Shown in pieces: positions 19,429 to 29,612 of a stretch of DNA of 64,000 bases. Every line of letters starts with the position of its first letter. Within the stretch, counting starts at the first letter, position 1. The position numbers and the translations under genes are program-made. The stretch is taken from positions 1,116,001-1,180,000 of the forward strand of contig CANLVO010000001.1 of assembly GCA_947494645.1 (NCBI GenBank), read 5' to 3'. Below the pieces are notes generated by a model that was given only the letters and a program-made list of their open reading frames with translations, had not been told where the DNA came from and searched no databases. This stretch comes from an uncultured Litoreibacter sp. Its GTDB lineage: Bacteria > Pseudomonadota > Alphaproteobacteria > Rhodobacterales > Rhodobacteraceae.

Positions 19429-20145
19429 TTAGTAGGAGCGGATAAGCCCCACCAAACGGCCCTGCACTTTGACCATATTGTCTGGCAGAACGCGGGTCTC
19501 GTAGTTCACATTCGCAGGCTCAAGCGCAATAGAGGAGCCGTGCCTGCGGAAGCGCTTCAACGTTGCCTCTGCATCTTCAACGAGGGCTACGACGATATCG
19601 CCGTTCTCCGCCGTGGTTTGTTCGCGGATGACGACCACATCACCATCATTGATGCCGGCGTCGATCATCGAGTCGCCTTTGACCTCAAGCGCGTAATGGT
19701 GCCCGTTTCCAGACAACATGGAGCCCGGCACCGCAACGTGGCTCGAGACCTCGCTGATCGCCTCGATCGGGGTGCCAGCGGCGATACGGCCCATGACGGG
19801 CAGCTCCATCGCATGGATATCCGATACAGGCATAGCAGAGCGCGGCGGGTCCGCGCGGTCACCTTCAATTACCTTGGGATTGAAGCCGGTCTTCTTCATT
19901 GCGGGTTTCGAGATCACGCCGCCGTCAATTGCGTCAGGCAGCTTCACGATCTCAATCGCGCGAGCGCGATGGGCGAGGCGTTGGATAAAGCCCCGCTCTT
20001 CAAGGGCGGTGATCAGGCGATGAATTCCAGATTTGGAGCGCAGGTCGAGCGCATCCTTCATCTCGTCAAAGCTGGGGGTTACACCGTCGCGCTGCACGCG
20101 TGTGTGAATGAATTTCAAAAGGTCGAGCTGTTTCTGCGTCAGCAT
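19429..20145 (-). CDS. lexA: SOS repressor LexA
   Basis: A 238-residue LexA. The N-terminal winged helix begins [16 protein letters not shown]; the Ala-Gly self-cleavage site is in [11 protein letters not shown], the catalytic serine in [11 protein letters not shown] and the lysine in [10 protein letters not shown]. It represses DNA-damage genes until RecA filaments stimulate cleavage. A GTTC-N7-GTTC box upstream shows autoregulation. It is the last gene after trpG-trpD-trpC-moaC-moeA on the same strand but has its own SOS-controlled promoter in the 84-bp gap. Confidence 0.97.
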   Translation of the reverse strand: MLTQKQLDLLKFIHTRVQRDGVTPSFDEMKDALDLRSKSGIHRLITALEERGFIQRLAHRARAIEIVKLPDAIDGGVISKPAMKKTGFNPKVIEGDRADPPRSAMPVSDIHAMELPVMGRIAAGTPIEAISEVSSHVAVPGSMLSGNGHHYALEVKGDSMIDAGINDGDVVVIREQTTAENGDIVVALVEDAEATLKRFRRHGSSIALEPANVNYETRVLPDNMVKVQGRLVGLIRSY

Positions 20146-20179
20146 TTAGGTGGCTCCATCTGCTCTCAAAGGCTAATTT

Positions 20180-20204
20180 GTTCACAGATGTTCTAGCCAC
20201 GTTC
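20180..20204 (-). promoter_or_regulatory. SOS boxes upstream of lexA
   Basis: GTTC occurs at 20180-20183, 20190-20193 and 20201-20204. The last two form the exact alphaproteobacterial LexA site GTTC-N7-GTTC (20190-20204); the first pair is GTTC-N6-GTTC. They lie 35-59 bp before the lexA start codon, a position suited to blocking its promoter. Confidence 0.85.
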
Positions 20205-20229
20205 CTGTTTTGTGTCAACATGTTCCGTC

Positions 20230-21414
20230 TTAGGGCGTGTGAAGCACGATATAGTCCACGGCTTCACCCGCTTTTCGTGCCGGATCATTGGGTGGACGGA
20301 CGATCAGGGCGTTGGCTTCGGCCAGAACGGTCAGGAGCGAGCTGTCTTGGCGCTCAAATGCCTGTACCTGATTGAAGAAGGTGTCATGACGCGCCCGCAT
20401 GTAGTGCTCACGCGGACCATTTGCGGGTAGCGGTTTCATCAACGTGCCCTTGTGTCGCTCTCTTGGTCTGGCCTCAAGGCCCAGCATTTTCCGCAACGAA
20501 GGCAAGATGAAGATTTCACCACAGACCATTGAAGAAACGGGGTTTCCTGGCAATCCGATCAAGACTGACCCGTCGATCTTGCCCGCCATCAGCGGCTTGC
20601 CCGGACGCATGGCGATTTTGTAGAAGGAGCGCTCCAACCCCTTGTCTGCCGCCACTTTGCCGACGATGTCATGATCGCCCACGGATGCGCCGCCGATTGT
20701 GACGATCAAGTCGTTGCCAGCTGCCATCTCCAAAGCCATGCCGAGCGAGCTTTCGGTGTCCTTGGCAATCGGGATCATGCGCACGATGGCGCCCGCCGCC
20801 TCGAACATGGCTTTCAGCCCGAAAGTGTTCGACGCGATGATCTGGTCTGGGTTCGGCACCTCACCCGGCATCACCAGCTCGTCGCCTGTGGCGATCAGCG
20901 AGATGGTAGGGCGGCGGATCACCGGGACTTTCGCGCAGTTCATGGACGCCAGCAGCGCCACGTCAGAGGGTTTCAGCAGCCTTGGTCCATGCAGCGCGTC
21001 GCCGACGTTGAAGTCGCCGCCCGCAGGACGAATGTGTGTGCCCTTGTCCAAGTTGTCGCCCAAGGTGATGACGTCCCCGGCGCGGGTGACGTCTTCTTGG
21101 ATAATTACGCGTGTCCCACCATCTGGTAACGGCGCGCCAGTGAAGATGCGCACCGCTTGGCCGGACTGAACCGCCCCGTCAAACCTGTGGCCTGCGGCCG
21201 CTTCACCGATAACAGTCAAAACGTCGCCTGTGGCCACGTCACCAGACACCGCGTAGCCATCCATGGCAGAAGCCGCGAAGGGAGGTTGCGCACGTTTGGC
21301 AGCCACGTCATGAGCCAGAATTCGGCCAGCGGCCTCGGTCAGGGAGACGGTTTCAGAGGGCAGGGGCGAGACCAGCGCGAACAGCGCCTTCAACGCCTCA
21401 TTAACGGTGATCAC
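20230..21414 (-). CDS. moeA: Molybdopterin molybdenumtransferase MoeA
   Basis: A 394-residue enzyme that inserts molybdate into adenylylated molybdopterin. It shows the MoeA N-terminal segment with [10 protein letters not shown] and SAMDGYAV, the catalytic-domain motif [19 protein letters not shown], and the GLPGNPVSS loop. The ATG overlaps the moaC stop as ATGA. It sits with moaC in a trp/moco/lexA run; no molybdoenzyme gene is in the window. Confidence 0.96.
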   Translation of the reverse strand: MITVNEALKALFALVSPLPSETVSLTEAAGRILAHDVAAKRAQPPFAASAMDGYAVSGDVATGDVLTVIGEAAAGHRFDGAVQSGQAVRIFTGAPLPDGGTRVIIQEDVTRAGDVITLGDNLDKGTHIRPAGGDFNVGDALHGPRLLKPSDVALLASMNCAKVPVIRRPTISLIATGDELVMPGEVPNPDQIIASNTFGLKAMFEAAGAIVRMIPIAKDTESSLGMALEMAAGNDLIVTIGGASVGDHDIVGKVAADKGLERSFYKIAMRPGKPLMAGKIDGSVLIGLPGNPVSSMVCGEIFILPSLRKMLGLEARPRERHKGTLMKPLPANGPREHYMRARHDTFFNQVQAFERQDSSLLTVLAEANALIVRPPNDPARKAGEAVDYIVLHTP

Positions 21415-21884
21415 GCCTCGAACCGGCCTGATTTGCCGCCGTCTTTCAGGGTCACTTTGACGGCGGTGATCTCCATCGTCTTCTCGGCGGCTTTCAGCAT
21501 GTCGTAAACCGTCAATGCGGCGGTGGAGACGGCGGTCAGCGCTTCCATTTCGACCCCGGTCTGGCCTGTTGTTTTCACCGTTGCCTCAATGCGCACGCCG
21601 GGCAGGGTGGCATCAGGCGTCAGTTCGACAGCCACTTTGGTGATCGGAAGCGGATGGCAAAGCGGTATCAGGTCTGAGCATTTCTTTGCCCCCATGATGC
21701 CAGCGAGCCGGGCCACGCCCAAGACGTCGCCTTTTTTTGCTGTTCCTTCGGTGATCAACGCCAAGGTCGCTGGCAGCATTTTGACCGCACCTGACGCCGT
21801 CGCAATTCGCGACGTCACTGCCTTGTCAGAGACGTCAACCATATGGGCGTCGCCCTTGCCGTCGAAATGCGTCAGGTTTGCCAT
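21411..21884 (-). CDS. moaC: Cyclic pyranopterin monophosphate synthase MoaC
   Basis: A 157-residue enzyme acting after MoaA in molybdenum cofactor synthesis. The catalytic segments [17 protein letters not shown] and [18 protein letters not shown] are intact, as is the C-terminal [12 protein letters not shown]. It starts immediately next to the trpC stop and overlaps moeA, so all are likely co-transcribed. Confidence 0.97.
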   Translation of the reverse strand: MANLTHFDGKGDAHMVDVSDKAVTSRIATASGAVKMLPATLALITEGTAKKGDVLGVARLAGIMGAKKCSDLIPLCHPLPITKVAVELTPDATLPGVRIEATVKTTGQTGVEMEALTAVSTAALTVYDMLKAAEKTMEITAVKVTLKDGGKSGRFEA

Positions 21885-22700
21885 CTACATCCCCCTGCTA
21901 TAGGGTTTTTCGCTCATGATATGGCGCGTGGCAGCGGCGACGTCACTCTGACGCATCAGGCTTTCCCCGATTAGAAACGCGCGCGCGCCATATTGCGCCA
22001 AATCGGCCAGATCAGAGGGCTCGAACAGCCCGCTTTCGGCAACGATCATCTTGTTGGCAGGGACTTGCTTGGCCAATTGACGGGTTGTGTCCAGCGTAAC
22101 ATCAAACGTGTTGAGGTCGCGGTTGTTGATGCCCAGCATTGGGCTTTCAAGACGTGCACCGCGCTCAAGCTCTTCTACATTGTGAACCTCGACCAGAACA
22201 TCAAGGTCGAACTCTTTCGCGGCGGCTTCCAGTTCTGCAGCTTGGCTATCAGACACAGACGCCATGATGATCAGGATGCAATCGGCTCCTAGCGCACGGG
22301 CTTCGGCGACCTGATAGGGGTCGTACATGAAGTCTTTCCGCAAGATCGGCAAATCCACAACGTCTCGCGCGGCCATTAGGTAGCTGTCATCTCCCTGAAA
22401 CGATGGGCCATCCGTCAGAATTGACAAGCACGCCGCGCCGCCATCTTTATAGGCTTGGGCCAAGGCCGGGACGTCAAAGTCGTCGCGGATCAAACCCTTG
22501 GAGGGGCTTGCTTTCTTGATCTCGGCGATCAGGCCGTAATCGGCGCTCGCAGCGTCGCGCAAACGGTCGTAGAAGCCACGTGTGTCGGGCATCGCATGCG
22601 CCTCTGCAGCCACGTCCTCAAAAGACCGGTTGGATTTGCACGCGGCGATGTGTTCAAGCTTGTAAGCTTTGATCTTCTCCAGAATGGTAGGGGTGCTCAT
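21885..22700 (-). CDS. trpC: Indole-3-glycerol phosphate synthase
   Basis: A 271-residue TIM-barrel enzyme that closes the indole ring in tryptophan biosynthesis. [11 protein letters not shown] carries the catalytic lysine near the substrate phosphate site, [11 protein letters not shown] and [11 protein letters not shown] follow, and VAESGLF and LIGESLMR complete the phosphate-binding part. It is monofunctional, without a fused trpF. The start overlaps the trpD stop as ATGA. Confidence 0.97.
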   Translation of the reverse strand: MSTPTILEKIKAYKLEHIAACKSNRSFEDVAAEAHAMPDTRGFYDRLRDAASADYGLIAEIKKASPSKGLIRDDFDVPALAQAYKDGGAACLSILTDGPSFQGDDSYLMAARDVVDLPILRKDFMYDPYQVAEARALGADCILIIMASVSDSQAAELEAAAKEFDLDVLVEVHNVEELERGARLESPMLGINNRDLNTFDVTLDTTRQLAKQVPANKMIVAESGLFEPSDLADLAQYGARAFLIGESLMRQSDVAAATRHIMSEKPYSRGM

Positions 22701-23716
22701 GCGCTCTCCGATGTCAGCTTGGCCAAGGCTTGGACTTTCGATTTTGCCGCACCGCTGTCAATGCTTTCCCGCGCCATTTCAACGCCTTGCGTCAAAGAGC
22801 TCGCCTTGTCGGCGACGACCAATGCCGCTGCTGAATTCAACAGGACAGCGTCACGATACGCACTTGGCGCCCCTTCAAGCAAAGCAGCAAAGGCTTGGCC
22901 ATTCTCTTCTGGAGTGCCGCCCAATATCTCTGCGAACTTGCGCGGTGCGAGCCCTGCATCCTCGGGGTGTATCTCGCGCGCCTCGATTTTGCCGTCCTCA
23001 AGAGCGGCGACAGCTGTGGTGCCCGAAATAGCGATCTCGTCAGTGCCGTCTGAGCCATGCACCAGCCACGCTTTCTCGGAGCCAAGAGACTGGAGCGTTT
23101 CGGCCATCGGAAAGATCAGGTCTGGGGCAAAGGCTCCGGTCAATTGCCGGGTGACGCCAGCCGGGTTTGTTAAAGGACCAAGAATGTTGAAGATGGTCTT
23201 GCACCCCAGTTCTTGGCGAACAGGCATCACGTGTTTAATGGCCGGGTGGTGCATTGGCGCCATCATGAAGCCGATACCGATCTCGTTAATTGCCTGTTCC
23301 ACGACATCTGCGCCAACCATGACATTGATGCCCATCACGCCCAACGCATCCGCAGCGCCTGACTTGGAACTGAGATTGCGGTTGCCATGCTTTGCGACGA
23401 CCACGCCCGCGCCAGCCGTAACAAATGCCGCCGCCGTCGATATATTGAGTGTTCCCATGCCGTCGCCACCGGTGCCCACAATGTCCATGGCCCCAGCGGG
23501 TGCCGACACTGCGTTGCATTTGGCCCGCATGACAGCTGCTGCGGCTGCATATTCCGCAACACTTTCGCCCCGGGCCCGGAGAGCCATGAGCAGGCCGCCC
23601 ATCTGTGCAGGGGTCGCGGAGCCGTTAAATAGCTCTTCAAACGCCTGTTCGGCCTGGGCTCGGCTAAGCGGTCCCTCTGAGGCCGCAAAGATAAGAGGTT
23701 TCATCATGTCGCTCAT
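22697..23716 (-). CDS. trpD: Anthranilate phosphoribosyltransferase
   Basis: A 339-residue enzyme transferring phosphoribose to anthranilate. The PRPP loop [14 protein letters not shown] and the anthranilate loop [15 protein letters not shown] are intact. The ATG at 23716 is preferred to a TTG six codons upstream because it overlaps the trpG stop as ATGA, the same coupling seen at the next two junctions of the operon. Confidence 0.96.
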   Translation of the reverse strand: MSDMMKPLIFAASEGPLSRAQAEQAFEELFNGSATPAQMGGLLMALRARGESVAEYAAAAAVMRAKCNAVSAPAGAMDIVGTGGDGMGTLNISTAAAFVTAGAGVVVAKHGNRNLSSKSGAADALGVMGINVMVGADVVEQAINEIGIGFMMAPMHHPAIKHVMPVRQELGCKTIFNILGPLTNPAGVTRQLTGAFAPDLIFPMAETLQSLGSEKAWLVHGSDGTDEIAISGTTAVAALEDGKIEAREIHPEDAGLAPRKFAEILGGTPEENGQAFAALLEGAPSAYRDAVLLNSAAALVVADKASSLTQGVEMARESIDSGAAKSKVQALAKLTSESA

Positions 23717-24294
23717 GCTGGAACCTTTACGCAATCGAGGAAGTTTTGCAGCAGCGCGTGGCCATGCTGCGACGCGATGCTTTCCGGGTGAAACTGTACG
23801 CCGTGGATCGGTTTGTTGCGGTGCTGCAGGCCCATGATGGTTCCGTCGTCAAGCTCCGCCGTTATTTCTAGTTCGTCTGGTAGAGTGTCACGGTCGACCA
23901 CGAGGGAGTGGTAGCGCGTCGCCTCAAAGTCCTGCGGCAACCCTTTGAAGAGGCTGATGTCTTTGTGCTTCATCTTGCCCATCTTGCCATGCACGATGTC
24001 GCTGTGGCGTACGACCTTGCCACCGAATGCCTCACCAATGGCCTGATGGCCCAAACACACGCCGAGCAGAGGCGAATTGGTCTCGGCTGCCGCAGCCACC
24101 ATGGCAAGGCAGATGCCAGCCTGAGACGGATCGCAAGGCCCGGGGCTCAGCACAATTCCCGACGGTCGCAGCGCCATTGCCTCTTGCACGTTCAACGCGT
24201 CGTTTCGGCGTACTTCGACTTCGGCTCCCAACTCTCCCAAATAGTGGACGAGGTTGTATGTGAAGCTGTCGTAATTATCGATCAAAAGCAGCAT
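23713..24294 (-). CDS. trpG: Anthranilate synthase component II (glutamine amidotransferase)
   Basis: A 193-residue class I glutamine amidotransferase that feeds ammonia to TrpE. Motifs are [14 protein letters not shown] at the start, [12 protein letters not shown], the catalytic cysteine in [11 protein letters not shown], and the His-Glu pair in [11 protein letters not shown]. It leads the operon trpG-trpD-trpC-moaC-moeA. Its partner trpE lies beyond a gene in the opposite orientation. No trp leader peptide is visible in the 177 bp upstream. Confidence 0.95.
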   Translation of the reverse strand: MLLLIDNYDSFTYNLVHYLGELGAEVEVRRNDALNVQEAMALRPSGIVLSPGPCDPSQAGICLAMVAAAAETNSPLLGVCLGHQAIGEAFGGKVVRHSDIVHGKMGKMKHKDISLFKGLPQDFEATRYHSLVVDRDTLPDELEITAELDDGTIMGLQHRNKPIHGVQFHPESIASQHGHALLQNFLDCVKVPA

Positions 24295-24471
24295 GAAAGT
24301 CTCACTTTGGGACGCAGTGGCCTGTTTCTTTCGAAAAGGCTTCCTGCACCATTCCGGTCGCGGTATAAATGGACAGAGCGACGCGCCGGGGTCAAGGCCG
24401 CACGACGGGGTCACCTCCGATTTGGCGCGCAAAATGAACGTGGGAATACACGTCAGAACGAGGTGCAGGAC

Positions 24472-26112
24472 ATGGCCAAGGGCATTTTATCTGGAATGGC
24501 ATGGGGCGCAGTGGGCGGGACGGCTTTGCTGACCGTCTTGTCGCTATACACGCCGATGGCTGACGAAAAAGCAACCACGGCGGAAGCTGAGGCGAAAAAG
24601 GCCACTCAGGACGAAACAGCCAGTGTGACAGCTGTGGAGGCCGACGCGCCGCAGGCCAAGACGCCGGAAATTATTGCCGAAGCCGAACCTAAGCCCGAAG
24701 AAGAGATCATCGCAGACGCTCCCGACGTTCAGTCCACTGCACCTAAAGTTGCGCTAACGGCCCCAGACGAGAGTGATGCACCCGCAGACACTGCCACCGT
24801 TGAGGCTAAGCCGAGCCAGCCATCAGTGCCCGCCTTATCGGAAGCGCCCTCGGAGCAAGAAGTTGAATTCACAAATCCTGAAGACCCTGATGAGCCTGTC
24901 ACACCTATCATCATTGCAGAGGCTCCAGAGGAGCTGATCTTACCTGCAGAAGGGGAAGCCACGACTGCACCGAGCCTGTCAGAAGCTCCTGCTCAAGTTG
25001 TTGAAGCTCCGCTTGCTGTCACGCAACCCGCACAAGACAAGACACCGGCGGCGGAAGAGGCGCCCGAGCAGCCGTTCGCAGTCACGGAATTGGAAACCCT
25101 GGAGCCCGAAGAGTTCGCGGTGAATGAGACGCCGACGCAGGAATCCGCGAAACCACGGATTATCTTTCCTAGCTTTGACAACAATGATGCCTCTGAAGAG
25201 GAAGCCGAAATCGTTGTGGACAGCGATACAGGGACCGAGGATGCAGATGGCGCTGGGGTGACCACGATATCATCTGACACGCCGATTGTGCTGCAAGTTC
25301 CCAACACCAGCAATCAAGCGACGGGGGTGGTCGTGAACCGGTTGCCGTCGCTGAGAACACCGAGCGAGACCGAGGCAGAAGAGCCAGATGCGGCGGCAGA
25401 GGCAGAGACGGCGCCTGCGGATGTCACGGGGCTGGGCGCGTTGCAGGCCTTTGCCAGTGCGGTCGAGGTTCCAGAAGCCGGGTCTCTAATCGGGGTGATC
25501 TTGGTGCATACCGGCGCTGACGGCGTCTCTGCTGACGAGTTGGCCAAGCTTGAGTTGCCGTTCTCGGTTGCAATCGATCCGTCGCAGCCCGGCGCAAAGG
25601 AGGCCGCTGATACTTACCGGGCCGCGGGTATCGAAGTTCTGGCCATGGTAAACGACCTGCCTGAGACGGCTGAGCCGTCTGATGTGGCTGTCGCAATGGA
25701 GGGTTACTTCGGTGTTTTGAATGAAGCCGTCGGCGTGCTTGATCCTTTGGATGCGCGTATCCAATCCAACCGTGATCTACTGGAGCCTGTGCTTGCGGCC
25801 ATTTCCGAGACAGGCCATGGGCTGGTCACCTATGATCGTGGGCTGAACACCGCGCAGCAAACCGCGCGGCGCCAAGATGTTGCTGCAGCAACCGTGTTCC
25901 GTTTACTTGATGCGGACCTTGAGGAATCTCCAAAGATCAAACGCTACCTGAGCCGTGCCGCGTTCACCGCAGCTCAGGATGGCTCCGTCGTGGTGCTTGG
26001 TCGGGCCTATTCGGAGACTGTCGCCGCATTGGTTGAATGGGCGTTGGACGACAAAGGTGCCGATATCAACGTGGTCCCGGTCTCGAAGATCATGCTGGAC
26101 GACGCGGGCTAG
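24472..26112 (+). CDS. YibQ-like divergent polysaccharide deacetylase family protein
   Basis: A 546-residue protein in three parts: an N-terminal membrane anchor ([19 protein letters not shown]), a long Pro/Glu/Ala-rich low-complexity spacer (about 30-300), and a C-terminal domain (about 330-546) of the divergent polysaccharide deacetylase (YibQ/DUF610) type, seen in [27 protein letters not shown] and [12 protein letters not shown]. It is probably anchored in the inner membrane with the domain in the periplasm, where the spacer could cross the cell wall. Enzyme activity is not shown, since the family often lacks the metal ligands. Its stop codon shares the palindrome CTAG with the trpE stop. 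Confidence 0.8.
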   Translation: MAKGILSGMAWGAVGGTALLTVLSLYTPMADEKATTAEAEAKKATQDETASVTAVEADAPQAKTPEIIAEAEPKPEEEIIADAPDVQSTAPKVALTAPDESDAPADTATVEAKPSQPSVPALSEAPSEQEVEFTNPEDPDEPVTPIIIAEAPEELILPAEGEATTAPSLSEAPAQVVEAPLAVTQPAQDKTPAAEEAPEQPFAVTELETLEPEEFAVNETPTQESAKPRIIFPSFDNNDASEEEAEIVVDSDTGTEDADGAGVTTISSDTPIVLQVPNTSNQATGVVVNRLPSLRTPSETEAEEPDAAAEAETAPADVTGLGALQAFASAVEVPEAGSLIGVILVHTGADGVSADELAKLELPFSVAIDPSQPGAKEAADTYRAAGIEVLAMVNDLPETAEPSDVAVAMEGYFGVLNEAVGVLDPLDARIQSNRDLLEPVLAAISETGHGLVTYDRGLNTAQQTARRQDVAAATVFRLLDADLEESPKIKRYLSRAAFTAAQDGSVVVLGRAYSETVAALVEWALDDKGADINVVPVSKIMLDDAG

Positions 26113-27620
26113 GCGTTTCCCGATCGCTCAAATAGTCCGGCTTCAATGGCGGCCATGCGAATGGCCTTTGCCTTGTTGACGGTCTCTTCAAACTCCGCCT
26201 GCGGGTCGCTGTCGTAGACGACGCCGCCGCCCGCTTGGGTGTAGAGCTTTTGGTCTTTCACCACTGCTGTTCGCAACGCGATGCACATGTCCATGTCGCC
26301 ATTGGCACTGAAATACCCGCAGCCGCCACCGTAGACACCGCGCTTTTCAGGTTCCAGCTCGTCAATGATCTCCATTGCGCGAACCTTGGGTGCGCCAGAC
26401 ACCGTGCCCGCAGGCAAGCCAGAGAGCAGCGCTGAGAGCGCATCATGATCTTCGCTGAGCTCGCCAACAACATTCGACACGATATGCATGACGTGGCTGT
26501 ACCGCTCGATGATAAATTTGTCCGTCGGGCGCACGGTGCCGATTTTTGAAACCTTGCCCGTGTCGTTGCGACCAAGATCAAGAAGCATCAGGTGTTCCGC
26601 CAGCTCTTTTTGATCTGACAGCAAATCCTCTTCAAGCGCCTTGTCCTCGTCAGGTGTCGCGCCCCGTTTGCGGGTGCCTGCAATGGGCCGGATGGTAACC
26701 TCGTTGCCGAAGACCCGGACGAGAATTTCCGGGCTGGCCCCTACGATCTGGAAGCCCTCGAGGTTGAAATAGAACATGAAGGGTGACGGGTTGGTACGCC
26801 TCAGGGCTCGGTAGAGCGAGAAGGGCGGAAGCTTGAAATCTTGCGTCCAGCGCTGCGAGGGCACGACCTGAAAGATGTCGCCAGCCTTGATGTATTCTTT
26901 CGCGGTTTCGACGGCCTGCAGGTAGCCCTTGTGCGTAAAGTTAGAAACGGGATTGTCTTCGTTTCGTGTCTCTCCCAGATCATGACTGGTTGAGGCTGGC
27001 GCGCGCTCCAAATCGCGCACCGCGTCCATGACCCGCTCTGCCGCTTGCGCGTAGGCGGCTTTTGCGCTCAACCCGCTGCTGGCCCAAGCCGGGGCGCAGA
27101 CGATGACCTCGCCTTTGACCCCATCAAGAACCGCGACGACTGACGGGCGCATGAGCACCGCGTCAGGCAGGCCAAGCACGTCCGGATTTACATCTGGCAG
27201 GTGTTCAACCAAGCGGATCATGTCATAGCCCAGATAGCCAAAGAGGCCCGCCGAGGCTGCTGGAAGCTCGCCCGGGATATTGATCCTGCTCTCCGCAAGC
27301 AGGCTCCGGATCGCGGTCAGAGGGTCCTCTGAACACGGCTTGAAATCGGTGCGGTCGAACCGCGCATTGCGGTTCAACTCAGATGTCTCACCGTGGCATC
27401 GCCAGATCAGGTCAGGCTTCATGCCAATGATTGAATAGCGCCCACGGACCTCTCCACCTGTTACGGATTCGAGGATGAAGCTGTCTGGCTGCGCATCGGC
27501 CAGTTTCAGCATCAAGGATACAGGGGTGTCGAGATCTGCGGCCAACCGGGTAAAGACCAGCTGGTTTTCGCCCGCCTCAAATCCCGCCGCGAAGGCGTCA
27601 TATGTTGGTGATAGAGCCAA
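26109..27620 (-). CDS. trpE: Anthranilate synthase component I
   Basis: A 503-residue chorismate-utilising enzyme making anthranilate with TrpG. The tryptophan feedback site is indicated by LESVTGGEVRGRYSI; the catalytic part shows FYFNLEGFQIVGASPE, TIRPIAGTRKRGATPDED, LLDLGRNDTGKVS, GTVSGAPKVRAMEIIDELE and YGGGCGYFSANGDMD. The start is a TTG (27620) giving MALSPTYDAF, which fits alphaproteobacterial TrpE; no earlier ATG exists. It lies 5 bp after ppiD, so it is translated from the tail of the fabI-gpt-aminotransferase-ppiD unit and not with trpGDC. Confidence 0.95.
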   Translation of the reverse strand: MALSPTYDAFAAGFEAGENQLVFTRLAADLDTPVSLMLKLADAQPDSFILESVTGGEVRGRYSIIGMKPDLIWRCHGETSELNRNARFDRTDFKPCSEDPLTAIRSLLAESRINIPGELPAASAGLFGYLGYDMIRLVEHLPDVNPDVLGLPDAVLMRPSVVAVLDGVKGEVIVCAPAWASSGLSAKAAYAQAAERVMDAVRDLERAPASTSHDLGETRNEDNPVSNFTHKGYLQAVETAKEYIKAGDIFQVVPSQRWTQDFKLPPFSLYRALRRTNPSPFMFYFNLEGFQIVGASPEILVRVFGNEVTIRPIAGTRKRGATPDEDKALEEDLLSDQKELAEHLMLLDLGRNDTGKVSKIGTVRPTDKFIIERYSHVMHIVSNVVGELSEDHDALSALLSGLPAGTVSGAPKVRAMEIIDELEPEKRGVYGGGCGYFSANGDMDMCIALRTAVVKDQKLYTQAGGGVVYDSDPQAEFEETVNKAKAIRMAAIEAGLFERSGNA

Positions 27621-27625
27621 TGATT

Positions 27626-29536
27626 TTACGAGCCGCCGTGCTGGCCGCCGCCGCCAAACTGGGTGAGGACAGCGTTGACGGCTGTCTGATCAAGACTGAG
27701 TCCGTGACGCGATTGCACGGCGCGCCCAAACACTTCGAACACATCCGCAGCCAAGCCTTCGCTGGCGACGCCGTTCAGTTGAGAAGTCACCGCGCGCGCC
27801 TGATCGGTATCGAGCTCTGGCGCTGAAATATCGAGCAGCTCAACCACCGCCGACACGCCATTGGGGCCCTGCACGAAGGTGATGCCTGGAGCGTCTAGAT
27901 CGAAGATCTCAGCCATCATTCCCACCGGCGCGTCTTCAATAAAATCGGTGCGGCTCATGTCCCGCTCCGCCCGGGCGGCCAGATCAAGCGAAGCCATGCG
28001 GGTCCCACCTTCGATCTTGGTGACAAGCTCCGTTCCAAGTTCCGCGAGACGCTGTGCCTGTTGATCCGCGCGCCAGGCCTCGAGAACCGCGTCACGAATG
28101 TCTGCAAGCGGAGGCAGAGCGGGCGCCACGATCTCGTCTAAGCGTACAGCGAAGATGCCACCGTCGCTGAGTTCTTGAACTTCTGGGAAATCGCCGACAG
28201 TCAGGCGCGATGCTTCAGAGCGAAACTCTTCATACTGGGCAATGCCTTCAGCTGTGTCTGCTTTGAAATCAAGCGCGCCAACTTCCATTGGCGTCTCATT
28301 CGCCAGTTCTTCCAATGTCGCACCGCCGACCAACAGGTCGTCTACTGCGATGATCTCATCTTCGATGATCCGACGCGCTCGGTCTGCTGTGAACTCTGCC
28401 ACCAGATCATCGCGGGCGTCTTCAAACGTCACCTCTGTGGCCTGCAAGATGGCGTTGACCCGGTAGAGAACGGGGCCAAGGCTTGTGGTCACGGGCTCAG
28501 AGACGCCGGGCTCTGTCAGCACGAAAACCGCGTCCGCAACATCAGAATCCAGATCGGCGCGAGACACCTCACCTTGGTCGACATCCTGCAAGGTCAGGCC
28601 ACGTTCTTCGATCAATGCGTCAAACGTAGTCTCGCCGGCGTCAATTTGTGCCTTCGCAGCACGAGCGGCCTCCATGTCAGAGAACCCAAGGCGTTCGATC
28701 AGGCGGCGGGCAGGGCGGATATACTGATCTGCGCGGGCGTCATAGAGCCCCTGCAATTCGCTGTCTTCCACCTCGATCGTGTCAAGCAACATGTCAGGTG
28801 TCAGCCACGCATAGGTCAGCTTGCGGATTTCCGGTGTCCGAAACAGCTCAGGCCGCGACTCGTGAAAGCTGGCAAGGTCAGCATCGGTCGGCTCTGCCGC
28901 ATCGCCCTCAAGCAAGCTTTCATCCACAATCGCCCAACGGAACGAGCGCCGTTCCTGCAAGAACCCGTACACGGTCTCGGCATAGGTCTCTGGCACCGTC
29001 AAACCGCCGGTTACCGCTTGCTGGAGCAGATCTCGGGCCGCTGTGACGCGCAACTGGTCCTCAAATTCCGATGCCCGGGTCCCGTTCTGGCGCAAAGCAA
29101 ACTCGTAGTTCTCGCGGTTGAACTGGCCATCTGTGCCTTGAAATGCCGGGACACCGCGCAGCTGGGATGCGACTTCGTCATTCCCTACGGAAAGCCCCAC
29201 AACGCGCGCCTCTTCTGCAAGTGCCGCACCCCCGGCCAGTCGTTCGAGCACACGACGGTCGATACCTTCAAGACGGGCTTGCTGCATCGTTACGGGTTGT
29301 CCGCGACGGCGCGTCTCGAAAGACAACTCTTGTTGCAAGGCGCGTTGATAGTCGGTCACCGCGATTTCGGTCTTGCCGACACTACCTACCGATGAGATCG
29401 AGCCGCCGATACCATTGGCTCCGAAACCAGCAAGTCCGAGGATCAGCAACACAAGGATGATCCAAACGAACACCTTGCCTGTGCTTCCACGGCGCATGGA
29501 GGATGCGGGGGCTTTGATGTCTGATTTTTTGGCCAT
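27626..29536 (-). CDS. PpiD/SurA-type periplasmic peptidyl-prolyl isomerase
   Basis: A 636-residue protein with a cytoplasmic basic tail, one membrane helix (FVWIILVLLILGLAGFGANG, about 22-41), a SurA_N-like chaperone region (YQRALQQELSFETRR through about 180) and a parvulin-like PpiC region (about 240-370) with degenerate motifs, then a C-terminal chaperone part. This is the layout of PpiD, which helps folding of exported outer-membrane proteins at the Sec translocon. The ATG at 29536 places the helix in the usual position. It is followed by trpE after 5 bp. Confidence 0.82.
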   Translation of the reverse strand: MAKKSDIKAPASSMRRGSTGKVFVWIILVLLILGLAGFGANGIGGSISSVGSVGKTEIAVTDYQRALQQELSFETRRRGQPVTMQQARLEGIDRRVLERLAGGAALAEEARVVGLSVGNDEVASQLRGVPAFQGTDGQFNRENYEFALRQNGTRASEFEDQLRVTAARDLLQQAVTGGLTVPETYAETVYGFLQERRSFRWAIVDESLLEGDAAEPTDADLASFHESRPELFRTPEIRKLTYAWLTPDMLLDTIEVEDSELQGLYDARADQYIRPARRLIERLGFSDMEAARAAKAQIDAGETTFDALIEERGLTLQDVDQGEVSRADLDSDVADAVFVLTEPGVSEPVTTSLGPVLYRVNAILQATEVTFEDARDDLVAEFTADRARRIIEDEIIAVDDLLVGGATLEELANETPMEVGALDFKADTAEGIAQYEEFRSEASRLTVGDFPEVQELSDGGIFAVRLDEIVAPALPPLADIRDAVLEAWRADQQAQRLAELGTELVTKIEGGTRMASLDLAARAERDMSRTDFIEDAPVGMMAEIFDLDAPGITFVQGPNGVSAVVELLDISAPELDTDQARAVTSQLNGVASEGLAADVFEVFGRAVQSRHGLSLDQTAVNAVLTQFGGGGQHGGS

Positions 29537-29612
29537 GTTCGTAGTGCCTTCTCGGGGAGGTTTTCGCGTTGGTAAACCGTTGTGGGGAAGGGGGCAAGCG
29601 CGGGTTGCCGCG

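Noticed and set aside
22455-23837. Long open frame on the plus strand opposite trpC and trpD (460 codons)
   Set aside because: It lies fully antisense to two well-supported genes, has low-complexity Ala/Ser/Pro content typical of a GC-rich shadow frame, and no family character.
24295-24471. trp leader peptide attenuator before trpG
   Set aside because: No short frame with clustered Trp codons and no T-tailed hairpin on the minus strand.
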